Below are positions 14,001 to 27,400 of a stretch of DNA of 64,000 nucleotides, piece after piece. Every line of letters starts with the position of its first letter. Positions within the stretch are counted from its first letter, which is position 1. This DNA is from Luzula sylvatica (taxonomy: Eukaryota; Streptophyta; Magnoliopsida; Poales; Juncaceae), in NCBI GenBank assembly GCA_946800325.1, contig CAMPEJ010000002.1, forward strand, positions 1,330,362-1,394,361, in the 5' to 3' direction. Under the pieces are notes generated by a model. The model saw only the letters and a list, made by a program, of their open reading frames with translations. It did not search any database and was not told the DNA's origin. Made by a program: the position numbers and the translations under genes.

Positions 14001-17000
14001 GATTGTTTTGAATCGAAAAACAAACTTTCTTAGTGTTTGAAAATTTTGGTGAAATGTTATGTGGTAAAAGATACGATTCAAATGATCTCAAAATACGTTA
14101 TTTGAACTCCCCAAAGCATAAACAGATTGTTTTGAATCGAAAAACAAAAATGTCTTAGTGTTTGTAAATTTTGGTGAAATGTTATATGGAAAAAGGTACG
14201 ATTCAAATGATCTCAAAATACGTTATTTGAACTCCCCAAAGCATAAACAAATTGTTTTGAATCGAAAAACAAACTTTCTTAGTGTTTGTAAATTTTGGTG
14301 AAATGTTATGTGGTAAAAGATACGATTCAAATGATCTCAAAATACGTTATTTGAACTCCCCAAAGCATAAACAGATTGTTTTGAATCGAAAATCAAACTT
14401 TCTTAGTGTTTGTAAATATTGGTGAAATGTTATGTAGTAAAAGATACGATTCAAATGATCTCAAAATACGTTATTTGAACTCCCCAAAGCATAAACAGAT
14501 TGTTTTGAATCGAAAAACAAACTTTCTTAGTGTTTGTAAATTTTGGTGAAATGTTATGTGGTAAAAGATACGATTCAAATGATCTCAAAATACGTTATTT
14601 GAACTCCCCAAAGCATAAGCAGATTGTTTTGAATCGAAAAACAAACTTTCTTAGTGTTTGTAAATTTTGGTGAAATGTTATGTAGTAAAAGATACGATTC
14701 AAATGATCTCAAAACAAGTTATTTGAACTCCCCAAAGCATATACAGATTGTTTTGAATCGAAAAACAAACTTTCTTAGTGTTTGTAAATTTTGGTGAAAT
14801 GTTATGTGGTAAAAGATACGATTCGAATGATCTCAAAATACGTTATTTGAACTCCCCAAAGCATAAACAGATTGTTTTGAATCGAAAAACAAACTTTCTT
14901 AGTGTTTGTAAATTTTGGTGAAATGTTATGTGGTAAAAGATACGATTCAAATGATCTCAAAATACGTTATTTGAACTCCCCAAAGCATAAACAGATTGTT
15001 TTGAATCGAAAAACAAACTTTCTTAGTGTTTGTAAATTTTGGTGAAATGTTATGTGGTAAAAGATACGATTCAAATGATCTCAAAATACGTTATTTGAAC
15101 TCCCCAAAGCATAAACAGATTGTTTTGAATCGAAAAACAAACTGTCTTAGTGTTTGTAAATTTTGGTGAAATGTTATGTAGTAAAAGATACGATTCAAAT
15201 GATCTCAAAATACGTTATTTGAACTCCCCAAAGCATAAACAGATTGTTTTGAATCGAAAAACAAACTTTCTTACTGTTTGTAAATTTTGGTAAAATGTTA
15301 TGTGGTAAAAGATACGATTCAAATGATCTCAAAATACGTTATTTTAACTCCCCAAAGCATAAACAGATTGTTTTGAATCGAAAAACAAACTTTCTTAGTG
15401 TTTGTAAATTTTGGTGAAATGTTATGTGGTAAAAGATACGATTCAAATGATCTCAAAATACGTTATTTGAACTCCCCAAAGCATAAACAAATTGTTTTGA
15501 ATCGAAAAACAAACTTTCTTAGTGTTTGTAAATTTTGGTGAAATGTTATGTGGTAAAAGATACGATTCAAATGATCTCAAAATATGTTATTTGAACTCCC
15601 CAAAGCATAAACAGATTGTTTTGAATCGAAAAACAAACTTTCGTAGTGTTTGTAAATTTTGGTGAAATGTTATGTGGTAAAAGATACGATTCATATGATC
15701 TCAAAATACGTTATTTGAACTCCCCAAAGCATAAACAGATTGTTTTGAATCGAAAAACAAACTTTCTTAGTGTTTGTAAATTTTGGTGAAATGTTATATG
15801 GAAAAAGATACGATTCAAATGATCTCAAAATACGTTATTTGAACTCCCCAAAGCATAAACAAATTGTTTTGAATCGAAAAACAAACTTTCTTAGTGTTTG
15901 TAAATTTTGGTGAAATGTTATGTGGTAAAAGATACGATTCAAATGATCTCAAAATACGTCATTTGAACTCCCCAAAGCCTAAACAGATTGTTTTGAATCG
16001 AAAAACAAACTTTCGTAGTGTTTGTAAATTTTGGTGAAATGTTATGTGGTAAAAGATACGATTCAAATGATCTCAAAATACGTTATTTGAACTCCCCAAA
16101 GCATAAACAAATTGTTTTGAATCGAAAAACAAACTGTCTTAGTGTTTGTAAATTTTGGTGAAATGTTATATGGAAAAAGATACGATTCAAATGATCTCAA
16201 AATACGTTATTTGAACTCCCCAAAGCATAAACGGATTGTTTTGAATCGAAAAACAAACTTTCTTAGTGTTTGAAAATTTTGGTGAAATGTTATGTGGTAA
16301 AAGAAACGATTCAAATGATCTCAAAATACGTTATTTGAACTCCCCAAAGCATAAACAAATTGTTTTGAATCGAAAAACAAACTGTCTTAGTGTTTGTAAA
16401 TTTTGGTGAAATGTTATATGGAAAAAGATACGATTCAAATGATCTCAAAATACGTTATTTGAACTCCCCAAAGCATAAACGGATTGTTTTGAATCGAAAA
16501 ACAAACTTTCTTAGTGTTTGAAAATTTTGGTGAAATGTTATGTGGTAAAAGAAACGATTCAAATGATCTCAAAATACGTTATTTGAACTCCCGAAAGCAT
16601 AAACAGATTGTTTTGAATCGAAAAACAATCTTTCTTAGTGTTTGTAAATTTTGGTGAAATGTTATATGGAAAAAGATACGATTCAAATGATCTCAAAATA
16701 CGTTATTTGAACTCCCCAAAGCATAAACAGATTGTTTTGAATCGAAAAACAAACTTTCTTAGTGTTTGTAAATTTTGGTGAAATGTTATGTAGTAAAAGA
16801 TACGATTCAAATGATCTCAAAATACGTCATTTGAACTCCCCAAAGCATAAACAGATTGTTTTGAATCGAAAAACAAACTGTCTTAGTGTTTGTAAATTTT
16901 GGTGAAATGTTATATGGAAAAAGATACGATGCAAATGATCTCAAAATACGTTATTTGAACTCCCCAAAGCATAAACAGATTGTTTTGAATCGAAAAACAA

Positions 17001-20000
17001 ACTTTCTTAGTGTTTGTAAATTTTGGTAAAATGTTATGTGGTAAAAGACACGATTCAAATGATCTCAAAATACGTTATTTCAACTCCCCAAAGCATAAAC
17101 AGATTGTTTTGAATCGAAAAACAAACTTTCTTAGTGTTTGTAAATTTTGGTGAAATGTTATGTGGTAAAAAATACGATCCAAATGATCTCAAAATACGTT
17201 ATTTGAACTCCCCAAAGCATAAACAGATTGTTTTGAATCGAAAAACAAACTTTCTTAGTGTTTGTAAATTTTGGTGAAATGTTATGTGGTAAAAGATACG
17301 ATTCGAATGATCTCAAAATACGTTATTTGAACTCCCCAAAGCATAAACAGATTGTTTTGAATCGAAAAACAAACTTTCTTAGTGTTTGTAAATTTTGGTA
17401 AAATGTTATGTGGTAAAAGATACGATTCAAATGATCTCAAAATACGTTATTTCAACTCCCCAAAGCATAAAACAGATTGTTTTGAATCGAAAAACAAACT
17501 TTCTTAGTGTTTGAAAATTTTGGTGAAATGTTATGTGGTAAAAGATACGATTCAAATGATCTCAAAATACGTTATTTGAACTCCCCAAAGCATAAACAGA
17601 TTGTTTTGAATCGAAAAACAAACTTTCTTAGTGTTTGTAAATTTTGGTGAAATGTTATGTGGTAAAAGATACGATTCAAATGATCTCAAAATACGTTATT
17701 TGAACTCCCCAAAGCATAAACAGATTGTTTTGAATCGACAAACAAACTTTCTTAGTGTTTGTAAATTTTGGTGAAATGTTATGTGGTAAAAGATACGATT
17801 CAAATGATCTCAAAATACGTCATTTGAACTCCCCAAAGCATAAACAGATTGTTTTGAATGGAAAAACAAACTTTCTTAGTGTTTGTAAATTTTGGTAAAA
17901 TGTTATGTGGTAAAAGATACGATTCAAATGATCTCAAAATACGTTGTTTGAACTCCCCAAAGCATAAACAGATTGTTTTGAATCGAAAAACAAACTTTCT
18001 TAGTGTTTGAAAATTTTGGTGAAATGTTATGTGGTAAAAGATACGATTCAAATGATCTCAAAATACGTTATTTGAACTCCCGAAAGCATAAACAGATTGT
18101 TTTGAATCGAAAAACAAACTTTCTTAGTGTTTGTAAATTTTGGTGAAATGTTATGTGGTAAAAGATACGATTCAAATGATCTCAAAATACGTTATTTGAA
18201 CTCCCCAAAGCATAAACAGATTGTTTTGAATCGAAAAACAAACTTTCTTAGTGTTTGTAAATTTTGGTGAAATGTTATGTCGTAAAAGATACGATTCAAA
18301 TGATCTCAAAATACGTTATTTGAACTCCCCAAAGCATAAACAGATTGTTTTGAATCGAAAAACAAAAATGTCTTAGTGTTTGTAAATTTTGGTGAAATGT
18401 TATATGGAAAAAGGTACGATTCAAATGATCTCAAAATACGTTATTTGAACTCCCCAAAGCATAAACAAATTGTTTTGAATCGAAAAACAAACTTTCTTAG
18501 TGTTTGTAAATTTTGGTGAAATGTTATGTGGTAAAAGATACGATTCAAATGATCTCAAAATACGTTATTTGAACTTCCCAAAGCATAAACAGATTGTTTT
18601 GAATCGAAAATCAAACTTTCTTAGTGTTTGTAAATATTGGTGAAATGTTATGTAGTAAAAGATACGATTCAAATGATCTCAAAATACGTTATTTGAACTC
18701 CCCAAAGCATAAACAGATTGTTTTGAATCGAAAAACAAACTTTCTTAGTGTTTGTAAATTTTGGTGAAATGTTATGTGGTAAAAGATACGATTCAAATGA
18801 TCTCAAAATACGTTATTTGAACTCCCCAAAGCATAAACAGATTGTTTTGAATCGAAAAACAAACTTTCTTAGTGTTTGTAAATTTTGGTGAAATGTTATG
18901 TAGTAAAAGATACGATTCAAATGATCTCAAAATACGTTATTTGAACTCCCCAAAGCATAAACAGATTGTTTTGAATCGAAAAACAAACTTTCTTAGTGTT
19001 TGTAAATTTTGGTGAAATGTTATGTAGTAAAAGATACGATTCAAATGATCTCAAAATACGTCATTTGAACTCCCCAAAGCATAAACAGATTGTTTTGAAT
19101 CGAAAAACAAACTGTCTTAGTGTTTGTAAATTTTGGTGAAATGTTATATGGAAAAAGATACGATGCAAATGATCTCAAAATACGTTATTTGAACTCCCCA
19201 AAGCATAAACGGATTGTTTTGAATCGAAAAACAAACTTTCTTAGTGTTTGAAAATTTTGGTGAAATGTTATGTGGTAAAAGAAACGATTCAAATGATCTC
19301 AAAATACGTTATTTGAACTCCCGAAAGCATAAACAGATTGTTTTGAATCGAAAAACAATCTTTCTTAGTGTTTGTAAATTTTGGTGAAATGTTATGTGGA
19401 AAAAGATACGATTCAAATGATCTCAAAATACGTTATTTGAACTCCCCAAAGCATAAACAGATTGTTTTGAATCGAAAAACAAACTTTCTTAGTGTTTGTA
19501 AATTTTGGTGAAATGTTATGTAGTAAAAGATACGATTCAAATGATCTCAAAATACGTCATTTGAACTCCCCAAAGCATAAACAGATTGTTTTGAATCGAA
19601 AAACAAACTGTCTTAGTGTTTGTAAATTTTGGTGAAATGTTATATGGAAAAAGATACGATGCAAATGATCTCAAAATACGTTATTTGAACTCCCCAAAGC
19701 ATAAACAGATTGTTTTGAATCGAAAAACAAACTTTCTTAGTGTTTGTAAATTTTGGTAAAATGTTATGTGGTAAAAGACACGATTCAAATGATCTCAAAA
19801 TACGTTATTTCAACTCCCCAAAGCATAAACAGATTGTTTTGAATCGAAAAACAAACTTTCTTAGTGTTTGTAAATTTTGGTGAAATGTTATGTGGTAAAA
19901 AATACGATCCAAATGATCTCAAAATACGTTATTTGAACTCCCCAAAGCATAAACAGATTGTTTTGAATCGAAAAACAAACTTTCTTAGTGTTTGTAAATT

Positions 20001-23000
20001 TTGGTGAAATGTTATGTGGTAAAAGATACGATTCGAATGATCTCAAAATACGTTATTTGAACTCCCCAAAGCATAAACAGATTGTTTTGAATCGAAAAAC
20101 AAACTTTCTTAGTGTTTGTAAATTTTGGTAAAATGTTATGTGGTAAAAGATACGATTCAAATGATCTCAAAATACGTTATTTTAACTCCCCAAAGCATAA
20201 ACAGATTGTTTTGAATCGAAAAACAAACTTTCTTAGTGTTTGAAAATTTTGGTGAAATGTTATGTGGTAAAAGATACGATTCAAATGATCTCAAAATACG
20301 TTATTTGAACTCCCCAAAGCATAAACAGATTGTTTTGAATCGAAAAACAAACTTTCTTAGTGTTTGTAAATTTTGGTGAAATGTTATGTGGTAAAAGATA
20401 CGATTCAAATGATCTCAAAATACGTTATTTGAACTCCCCAAAGCATAAACAGATTGTTTTGAATCGACAAACAAACTTTCTTAGTGTTTGTAAATTTTGG
20501 TGAAATGTTATGTGGTAAAAGATACGATTCAAATTATCTCAAAATACGTCATTTGAACTCCCCAAAGCATAAACAGATTGTTTTGAATGAAAAAACAAAC
20601 TTTCTTAGTGTTTGTAAATTTTGGTAAAATGTTATGTGGTAAAAGATACGATTCAAATGATCTCAAAATACGTTGTTTGAACTCCCCAAAGCATAAACAG
20701 ATTGTTTTGAATCGAAAAACAAACTTTCTTAGTGTTTGAAAATTTTGGTGAAATGTTATGTGGTAAAAGATACGATTCAAATGATCTCAAAATACGTTAT
20801 TTGAACTCCCGAAGGCATAAACAGATTGTTTTGAATCGAAAAACAAACTTTCTTAGTGTTTGTAAATTTTGGTGAAATGTTATGTGGTAAAAGATACGAT
20901 TCAAATGATCTCAAAATACGTTATTTGAACTCCCCAAAGCGTAAACAGATTGTTTTGAATCGAAAAACAAACTTTCTTAGTGTTTGTAAATTTTGGTGAA
21001 ATGTTATGTCGTAAAAGATACGATTCAAATGATCTCAAAATACGTTATTTGAACTCCCCAAAGCATAAACAGATTGTTTTGAATCGAAAAACAAAAATGT
21101 CTTAGTGTTTGTAAATTTTGGTGAAATGTTATATGGAAAAAGGTACGATTCAAATGATCTCAAAATACGTTATTTGAACTCCCCAAAGCATAAACAAATT
21201 GTTTTGAATCGAAAAACAAACTTTCTTAGTGTTTGTAAATTTTGGTGAAATGTTATGTGGTAAAAGATACGATTCAAATGATCTCAAAATACGTTATTTG
21301 AACTCCCCAAAGCATAAACAGATTGTTTTGAATCGAAAATCAAACTTTCTTAGTGTTTGTAAATATTGGTGAAATGTTATGTAGTAAAAGATACGATTCA
21401 AATGATCTCAAAATACGTTATTTGAACTCCCCAAAGCATAAACAGATTGTTTTGAATCGAAAAACAAACTTTCTTAGTGTTTGTAAATTTTGGTGAAATG
21501 TTATGTGGTAAAAGATACGATTCAAATGATCTCAAAATACGTTATTTGAACTCCCCAAAGCATAAACAGATTGTTTTGAATCGAAAAACAAACTTTCTTA
21601 GTGTTTGTAAATTTTGGTGAAATGTTATGTAGTAAAAGATACGATTCAAATGATCTCAAAATACGTTATTTGAACTCCCCAAAGCATAAACAGATTGTTT
21701 TGAATCGAAAAACAAACTTTCTTAGTGTTTGTAAATTTTGGTGAAATGTTATGTGGTAAAAGATACGATTCGAATGATCTCAAAATACGTTATTTGAACT
21801 CCCCAAAGCATAAACAGATTGTTTTGAATCGAAAAACAAACTTTCTTAGTGTTTGTAAATTTTGGTGAAATGTTATGTGGTAAAAGATACGATTCAAATG
21901 ATCTCAAAATACGTTATTTGAACTCCCCAAAGCATAAACAGATTGTTTTGAATCGAAAAACAAACTTTCTTAGTGTTTGTAAATTTTGGTGAAATGTTAT
22001 GTGGTAAAAGATACGATTCAAATGATCTCAAAATACGTTATTTCAACTCCCCAAAGCATAAACAGATTGTTTTGAATCGAAAAACAAACTTTCTTAGTGT
22101 TTGTAAATTTTGGTGAAATGTTATGTAGTAAAAGATACGATTCAAATGATCTCAAAATACGTTATTTGAACTCCCCAAAGCATAAACAGATTGTTTTGAA
22201 TCGAAAAACAAACTTTCTTAGTGTTTGTAAATTTTGGTAAAATGTTATGTGGTAAAAGATACGATTCAAATGATCTCAAAATACGTTATTTGAACTCCCC
22301 AAAGCATAAACAGATTGTTTTGAATCGAAAAACAAACTTTCTTAGTGTTTGTAAATTTTGGTGAAATGTTATGTGGTAAAAGATACGATTCAAATGATCT
22401 CAAAATACGTTATTTGAACTCCCCAAAGCATAAACAAATTGTTTTGAATCGAAAAACAAACTTTCTTAGTGTTTGTAAATTTTGGTAAAATGTTATGTGG
22501 TAAAAGATACGATTCAAATGATCTCAAAATACGTTATTTGAACTCCCCAAAGCATAAACAGATTGTTTTGAATCGAAAAACAAACTTTCTTAGTGTTTGA
22601 AAATTTTGGTGAAATGTTATGTGGTAAAAGATACGATTCAAATGATCTCAAAATACGTTATTTGAACTCCCGAAAGCATAAACAGATTGTTTTGAATCGA
22701 AAAACAAACTTTCTTAGTGTTTGTAAATTTTGGTGAAATGTTATGTGGTAAAAGATACGATTCAAATGATCTCAAAATACGTTATTTGAACTCCCCAAAG
22801 CATAAACATATTGTTTTGAATCGAAAAACAAACTTTCTTAGTGTTTGTAAATTTTGGTGAAATGTTATGTCGTAAAAGATACGATTCAAATGATCTCAAA
22901 ATACGTTATTTGAACTCCCCAAAGCATAAACAGATTGTTTTGAATCGAAAAACAAACTGTCTTAGTGTTTGTAAATTTTGGTGAAATGTTATATGGAAAA

Positions 23001-23930
23001 AGATACGATTCAAATGATCTCAAAATACGTTATTTGAACTCCCCAAAGCATAAACAAATTGTTTTGAATCGAAAAACAAACTTTCTTAGTGTTTGTAAAT
23101 TTTGGTGAAATGTTATGTGGTAAAAGATACGATTCGAATGATCTAAAAATATGTTATTTGAACTCCCCAAAGCATAAACAAATTGTTTTGAATCGAAAAA
23201 CAAACTGTCTTAGTGTTTGTAAATTTTGGTGAAATGTTATATGGAAAAAGATACGATTCAAATGATCTCAAAATACGTTATTTGAACTCCCCAAAGCATA
23301 AACGGATTGTTTTGAATCGAAAAACAAACTTTCTTAGTGTTTGTAAATTTTGGTGAAATGTTATGTGGTAAAAGATACGATTCAAATGATCTCAAAATAC
23401 GTTATTTGAACTCCCCAAAGCATAAACAGATTGTTTTGAATCGAAAAACAAACTGTCTTAGTGTTTGTAAATTTTGGTGAAATGTTATATGGAAAAAGAT
23501 ACGATTCAAATGATCTCAAAATACGTTATTTGAACTCCCCAAAGCATAAACAAATTGTTTTGAATCGAAAAACAAACTTTCTTAGTGTTTGTAAATTTTG
23601 GTGAAATGTTATGTGGTAAAAGATACGATTCAAATGATCTCAAAATACGTTATTTGAACTCCCCAAAGCATAAACAGATTGTTTTGAATCGAAAAACAAA
23701 CTTTCGTAGTGTTTGTAAATTTTGGTGAAATGTTATGTGGTAAAAGATACGATTCATATGATCTCAAAATACGTTATTTGAACTCCCCAAAGCATAAACA
23801 AATTGTTTTGAATCGAAAAACAAACTTTCTTAGTGTTTGTAAATTTTGGTAAAATGTTATGTGGTAAAAAGATACGATTCAAATGATCTCAAAATACATT
23901 ATTTCAACTCCCCAAAGCATAAACAGATTG
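8080..23930. repeat. Long-range higher-order blocks inside the satellite
   Basis: A block of about 26 monomers at 8080-11300 recurs at about 15770-18990 with an offset of 7690-7691 bp; shared marks include the CCTAAAC variant at 8287 and 15977 and the AACAATC variant at 8936 and 16626. A longer block, about 8880-13510, recurs at about 19300-23930 with an offset of 10420-10421 bp; shared marks include the AAATATTGG variant at 10941 and 21361 and the GATTCGAATG variant at about 12710 and 23131. The boundaries are read by eye from variant positions and are good to about one monomer. Confidence 0.75.
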
Positions 23931-26900
23931 TTTTGAATCGAAAAACAAAAATGTCTTAGTGTTTGTAAATTTTGGTGAAATGTTATATGGAAAAAGGTAC
24001 GATTCAAATGATCTCAAAATACGTTATTTGAACTCCCGAAAGCATAAACAGATTGTTTTGAATCGAAAAACAAACTTTCTTAGTGTTTGAAAATTTTGGT
24101 GAAATGTTATGTGGTAAAAGATACGATTCAAATGATCTCAAAATACGTTATTTGAACTCCCCAAAGCATAAACAGATTGTTTTGAATCGAAAAACAAAAA
24201 TGTCTTAGTGTTTGTAAATTTTGGTGAAATGTTATATGGAAAAAGGTACGATTCAAATGATCTCAAAATACGTTATTTGAACTCCCCAAAGCATAAACAA
24301 ATTGTTTTGAATCGAAAAACAAACTTTCTTAGTGTTTGTAAATTTTGGTGAAATGTTATGTGGTAAAAGATACGATTCAAATGATCTCAAAATACGTTAT
24401 TTGAACTCCCCAAAGCATAAACAGATTGTTTTGAATCGAAAATCAAACTTTCTTAGTGTTTGTAAATATTGGTGAAATGTTATGTAGTAAAAGATACGAT
24501 TCAAATGATCTCAAAATACGTTATTTGAACTCCCCAAAGCATAAACAGATTGTTTTGAATCGAAAAACAAACTTTCTTAGTGTTTGTAAATTTTGGTGAA
24601 ATGTTATGTGGTAAAAGATATGATTCAAATGATCTCAAAATACGTTATTTGAACTCCCCAAAGCATAAACAGATTGTTTTGAATCGAAAAACAAACTTTC
24701 TTAGTGTTTGTAAATTTTGGTGAAATGTTATGTAGTAAAAGATACGATTCAAATGATCTCAAAATACGTTATTTGAACTCCCCAAAGCATAAACAGATTG
24801 TTTTGAATCGAAAAACAAACTTTCTTAGTGTTTGTAAATTTTGGTGAAATGTTATGTGGTAAAAGATACGATTCGAATGATCTCAAAATACGTTATTTGA
24901 ACTCCCCAAAGCATAAACAGATTGTTTTGAATCGAAAAACAAACTTTCTTAGTGTTTGTAAATTTTGGTAAAATGTTATGTGGTAAAAGATACGATTCAA
25001 CTGATCTCAAAATACGTTATTTGAACTCCCCAAAGCATAAACAGATTGTTTTGAATCGAAAAACTAACTTTCTTAGTGTTTGTAAATTTTGGTGAAATGT
25101 TATGTGGTAAAAGATACGATTCAAATGATCTCAAAATACGTTATTTGAACTCCCCAAAGCATAAACATATTGTTTTGAATCGAAAAACAAACTTTCTTAG
25201 TGTTTGTAAATTTTGGTGAAATGTTATGTCGTAAAAGATACGATTCAAATGATCTCAAAATACGTTATTTGAACTCCCCAAAGCATAAACAGATTGTTTT
25301 GAATCGAAAAACAAACTGTCTTAGTGTTTGTAAATTTTGGTGAAATGTTATATGGAAAAAGATACGATTCAAATGATCTCAAAATACGTTATTTGAACTC
25401 CCCAAAGCATAAACAAATTGTTTTGAATCGAAAAACAAACTTTCTTAGTGTTTGTAAATTTTGGTGAAATGTTATGTGGTAAAAGATACGATTCGAATGA
25501 TCTAAAAATATGTTATTTGAACTCCCCAAAGCATAAACAAATTGTTTTGAATCGAAAAACAAACTGTCTTAGTGTTTGTAAATTTTGGTGAAATGTTATA
25601 TGGAAAAAGATACGATTCAAATGATCTCAAAATACGTTATTTGAACTCCCCAAAGCATAAACGGATTGTTTTGAATCGAAAAACAAACTTTCTTAGTGTT
25701 TGTAAATTTTGGTGAAATGTTATGTGGTAAAAGATACGATTCAAATGATCTCAAAATACGTTATTTGAACTCCCCAAAGCATAAACAGATTGTTTTGAAT
25801 CGAAAAACAAACTGTCTTAGTGTTTGTAAATTTTGGTGAAATGTTATATGGAAAAAGATACGATTCAAATGATCTCAAAATACGTTATTTGAACTCCCCA
25901 AAGCATAAACAAATTGTTTTGAATCGAAAAACAAACTTTCTTAGTGTTTGTAAATTTTGGTGAAATGTTATGTGGTAAAAGATACGATTCAAATGATCTC
26001 AAAATACGTTATTTGAACTCCCCAAAGCATAAACAGATTGTTTTGAATCGAAAAACAAACTTTCGTAGTGTTTGTAAATTTTGGTGAAATGTTATGTGGT
26101 AAAAGATACGATTCATATGATCTCAAAATACGTTATTTGAACTCCCCAAAGCATAAACAAATTGTTTTGAATCGAAAAACAAACTTTCTTAGTGTTTGTA
26201 AATTTTGGTAAAATGTTATGTGGTAAAAAGATACGATTCAAATGATCTCAAAATACATTATTTCAACTCCCCAAAGCATAAACAGATTGTTTTGAATCGA
26301 AAAACAAAAATGTCTTAGTGTTTGTAAATTTTGGTGAAATGTTATATGGAAAAAGGTACGATTCAAATGATCTCAAAATACGTTATTTGAACTCCCGAAA
26401 GCATAAACAGATTGTTTTGAATCGAAAAACAAACTTTCTTAGTGTTTGAAAATTTTGGTGAAATGTTATGTGGTAAAAGATACGATTCAAATGATCTCAA
26501 AATACGTTATTTGAACTCCCCAAAGCATAAACAGATTGTTTTGAATCGAAAAACAAAAATGTCTTAGTGTTTGTAAATTTTGGTGAAATGTTATATGGAA
26601 AAAGGTACGATTCAAATGATCTCAAAATACGTTATTTGAACTCCCCAAAGCATAAACAAATTGTTTTGAATCGAAAAACAAACTTTCTTAGTGTTTGTAA
26701 ATTTTGGTGAAATGTTATGTGGTAAAAGATACGATTCAAATGATCTCAAAATACGTTATTTGAACTCCCCAAAGCATAAACAGATTGTTTTGAATCGAAA
26801 ATCAAACTTTCTTAGTGTTTGTAAATATTGGTGAAATGTTATGTAGTAAAAGATACGATTCAAATGATCTCAAAATACGTTATTTGAACTCCCCAAAGCA

Positions 26901-27400
26901 TAAACAGATTGTTTTGAATCGAAAAACAAACTTTCTTAGTGTTTGTAAATTTTGGTGAAATGTTATGTGGTAAAAGATATGATTCAAATGATCTCAAAAT
27001 ACGTTATTTGAACTCCCCAAAGCATAAACAGATTGTTTTGAATCGAAAAACAAACTTTCTTAGTGTTTTTAAATTTTGGTGAAATGTTATGTAGTAAAAG
27101 ATACGATTCAAATGATCTCAAAATACGTTATTTGAACTCCCCAAAGCATAAACAGATTGTTTTGAATCGAAAAACAAACTTTCTTAGTGTTTGTAAATTT
27201 TGGTGAAATGTTATGTGGTAAAAGATACGATTCGAATGATCTCAAAATACGTTATTTGAACTCCCCAAAGCATAAACAGATTGTTTTGAATCGAAAAACA
27301 AACTTTCTTAGTGTTTGTAAATTTTGGTAAAATGTTATGTGGTAAAAGATACGATTCAACTGATCTCAAAATACGTTATTTGAACTCCCCAAAGCATAAA
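22680..27400. repeat. Tandem higher-order duplication of 19 satellite monomers (period 2359 bp)
   Basis: Private variants recur at exactly 2359 bp: the CATAAACATA monomer at 22801 and 25160, CAAAAATG insertions at 23946 and 26305, and a second pair at 24195 and 26554. The two blocks, about 22680-25040 and 25040-27400, also share the extra A in GGTAAAAAGATACG. 2359 bp equals 19 monomers plus 3 bp of indel. The second block differs at a few sites, for example after about 27500 where homology stops. This is a local, recent duplication within the array. Confidence 0.85.
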
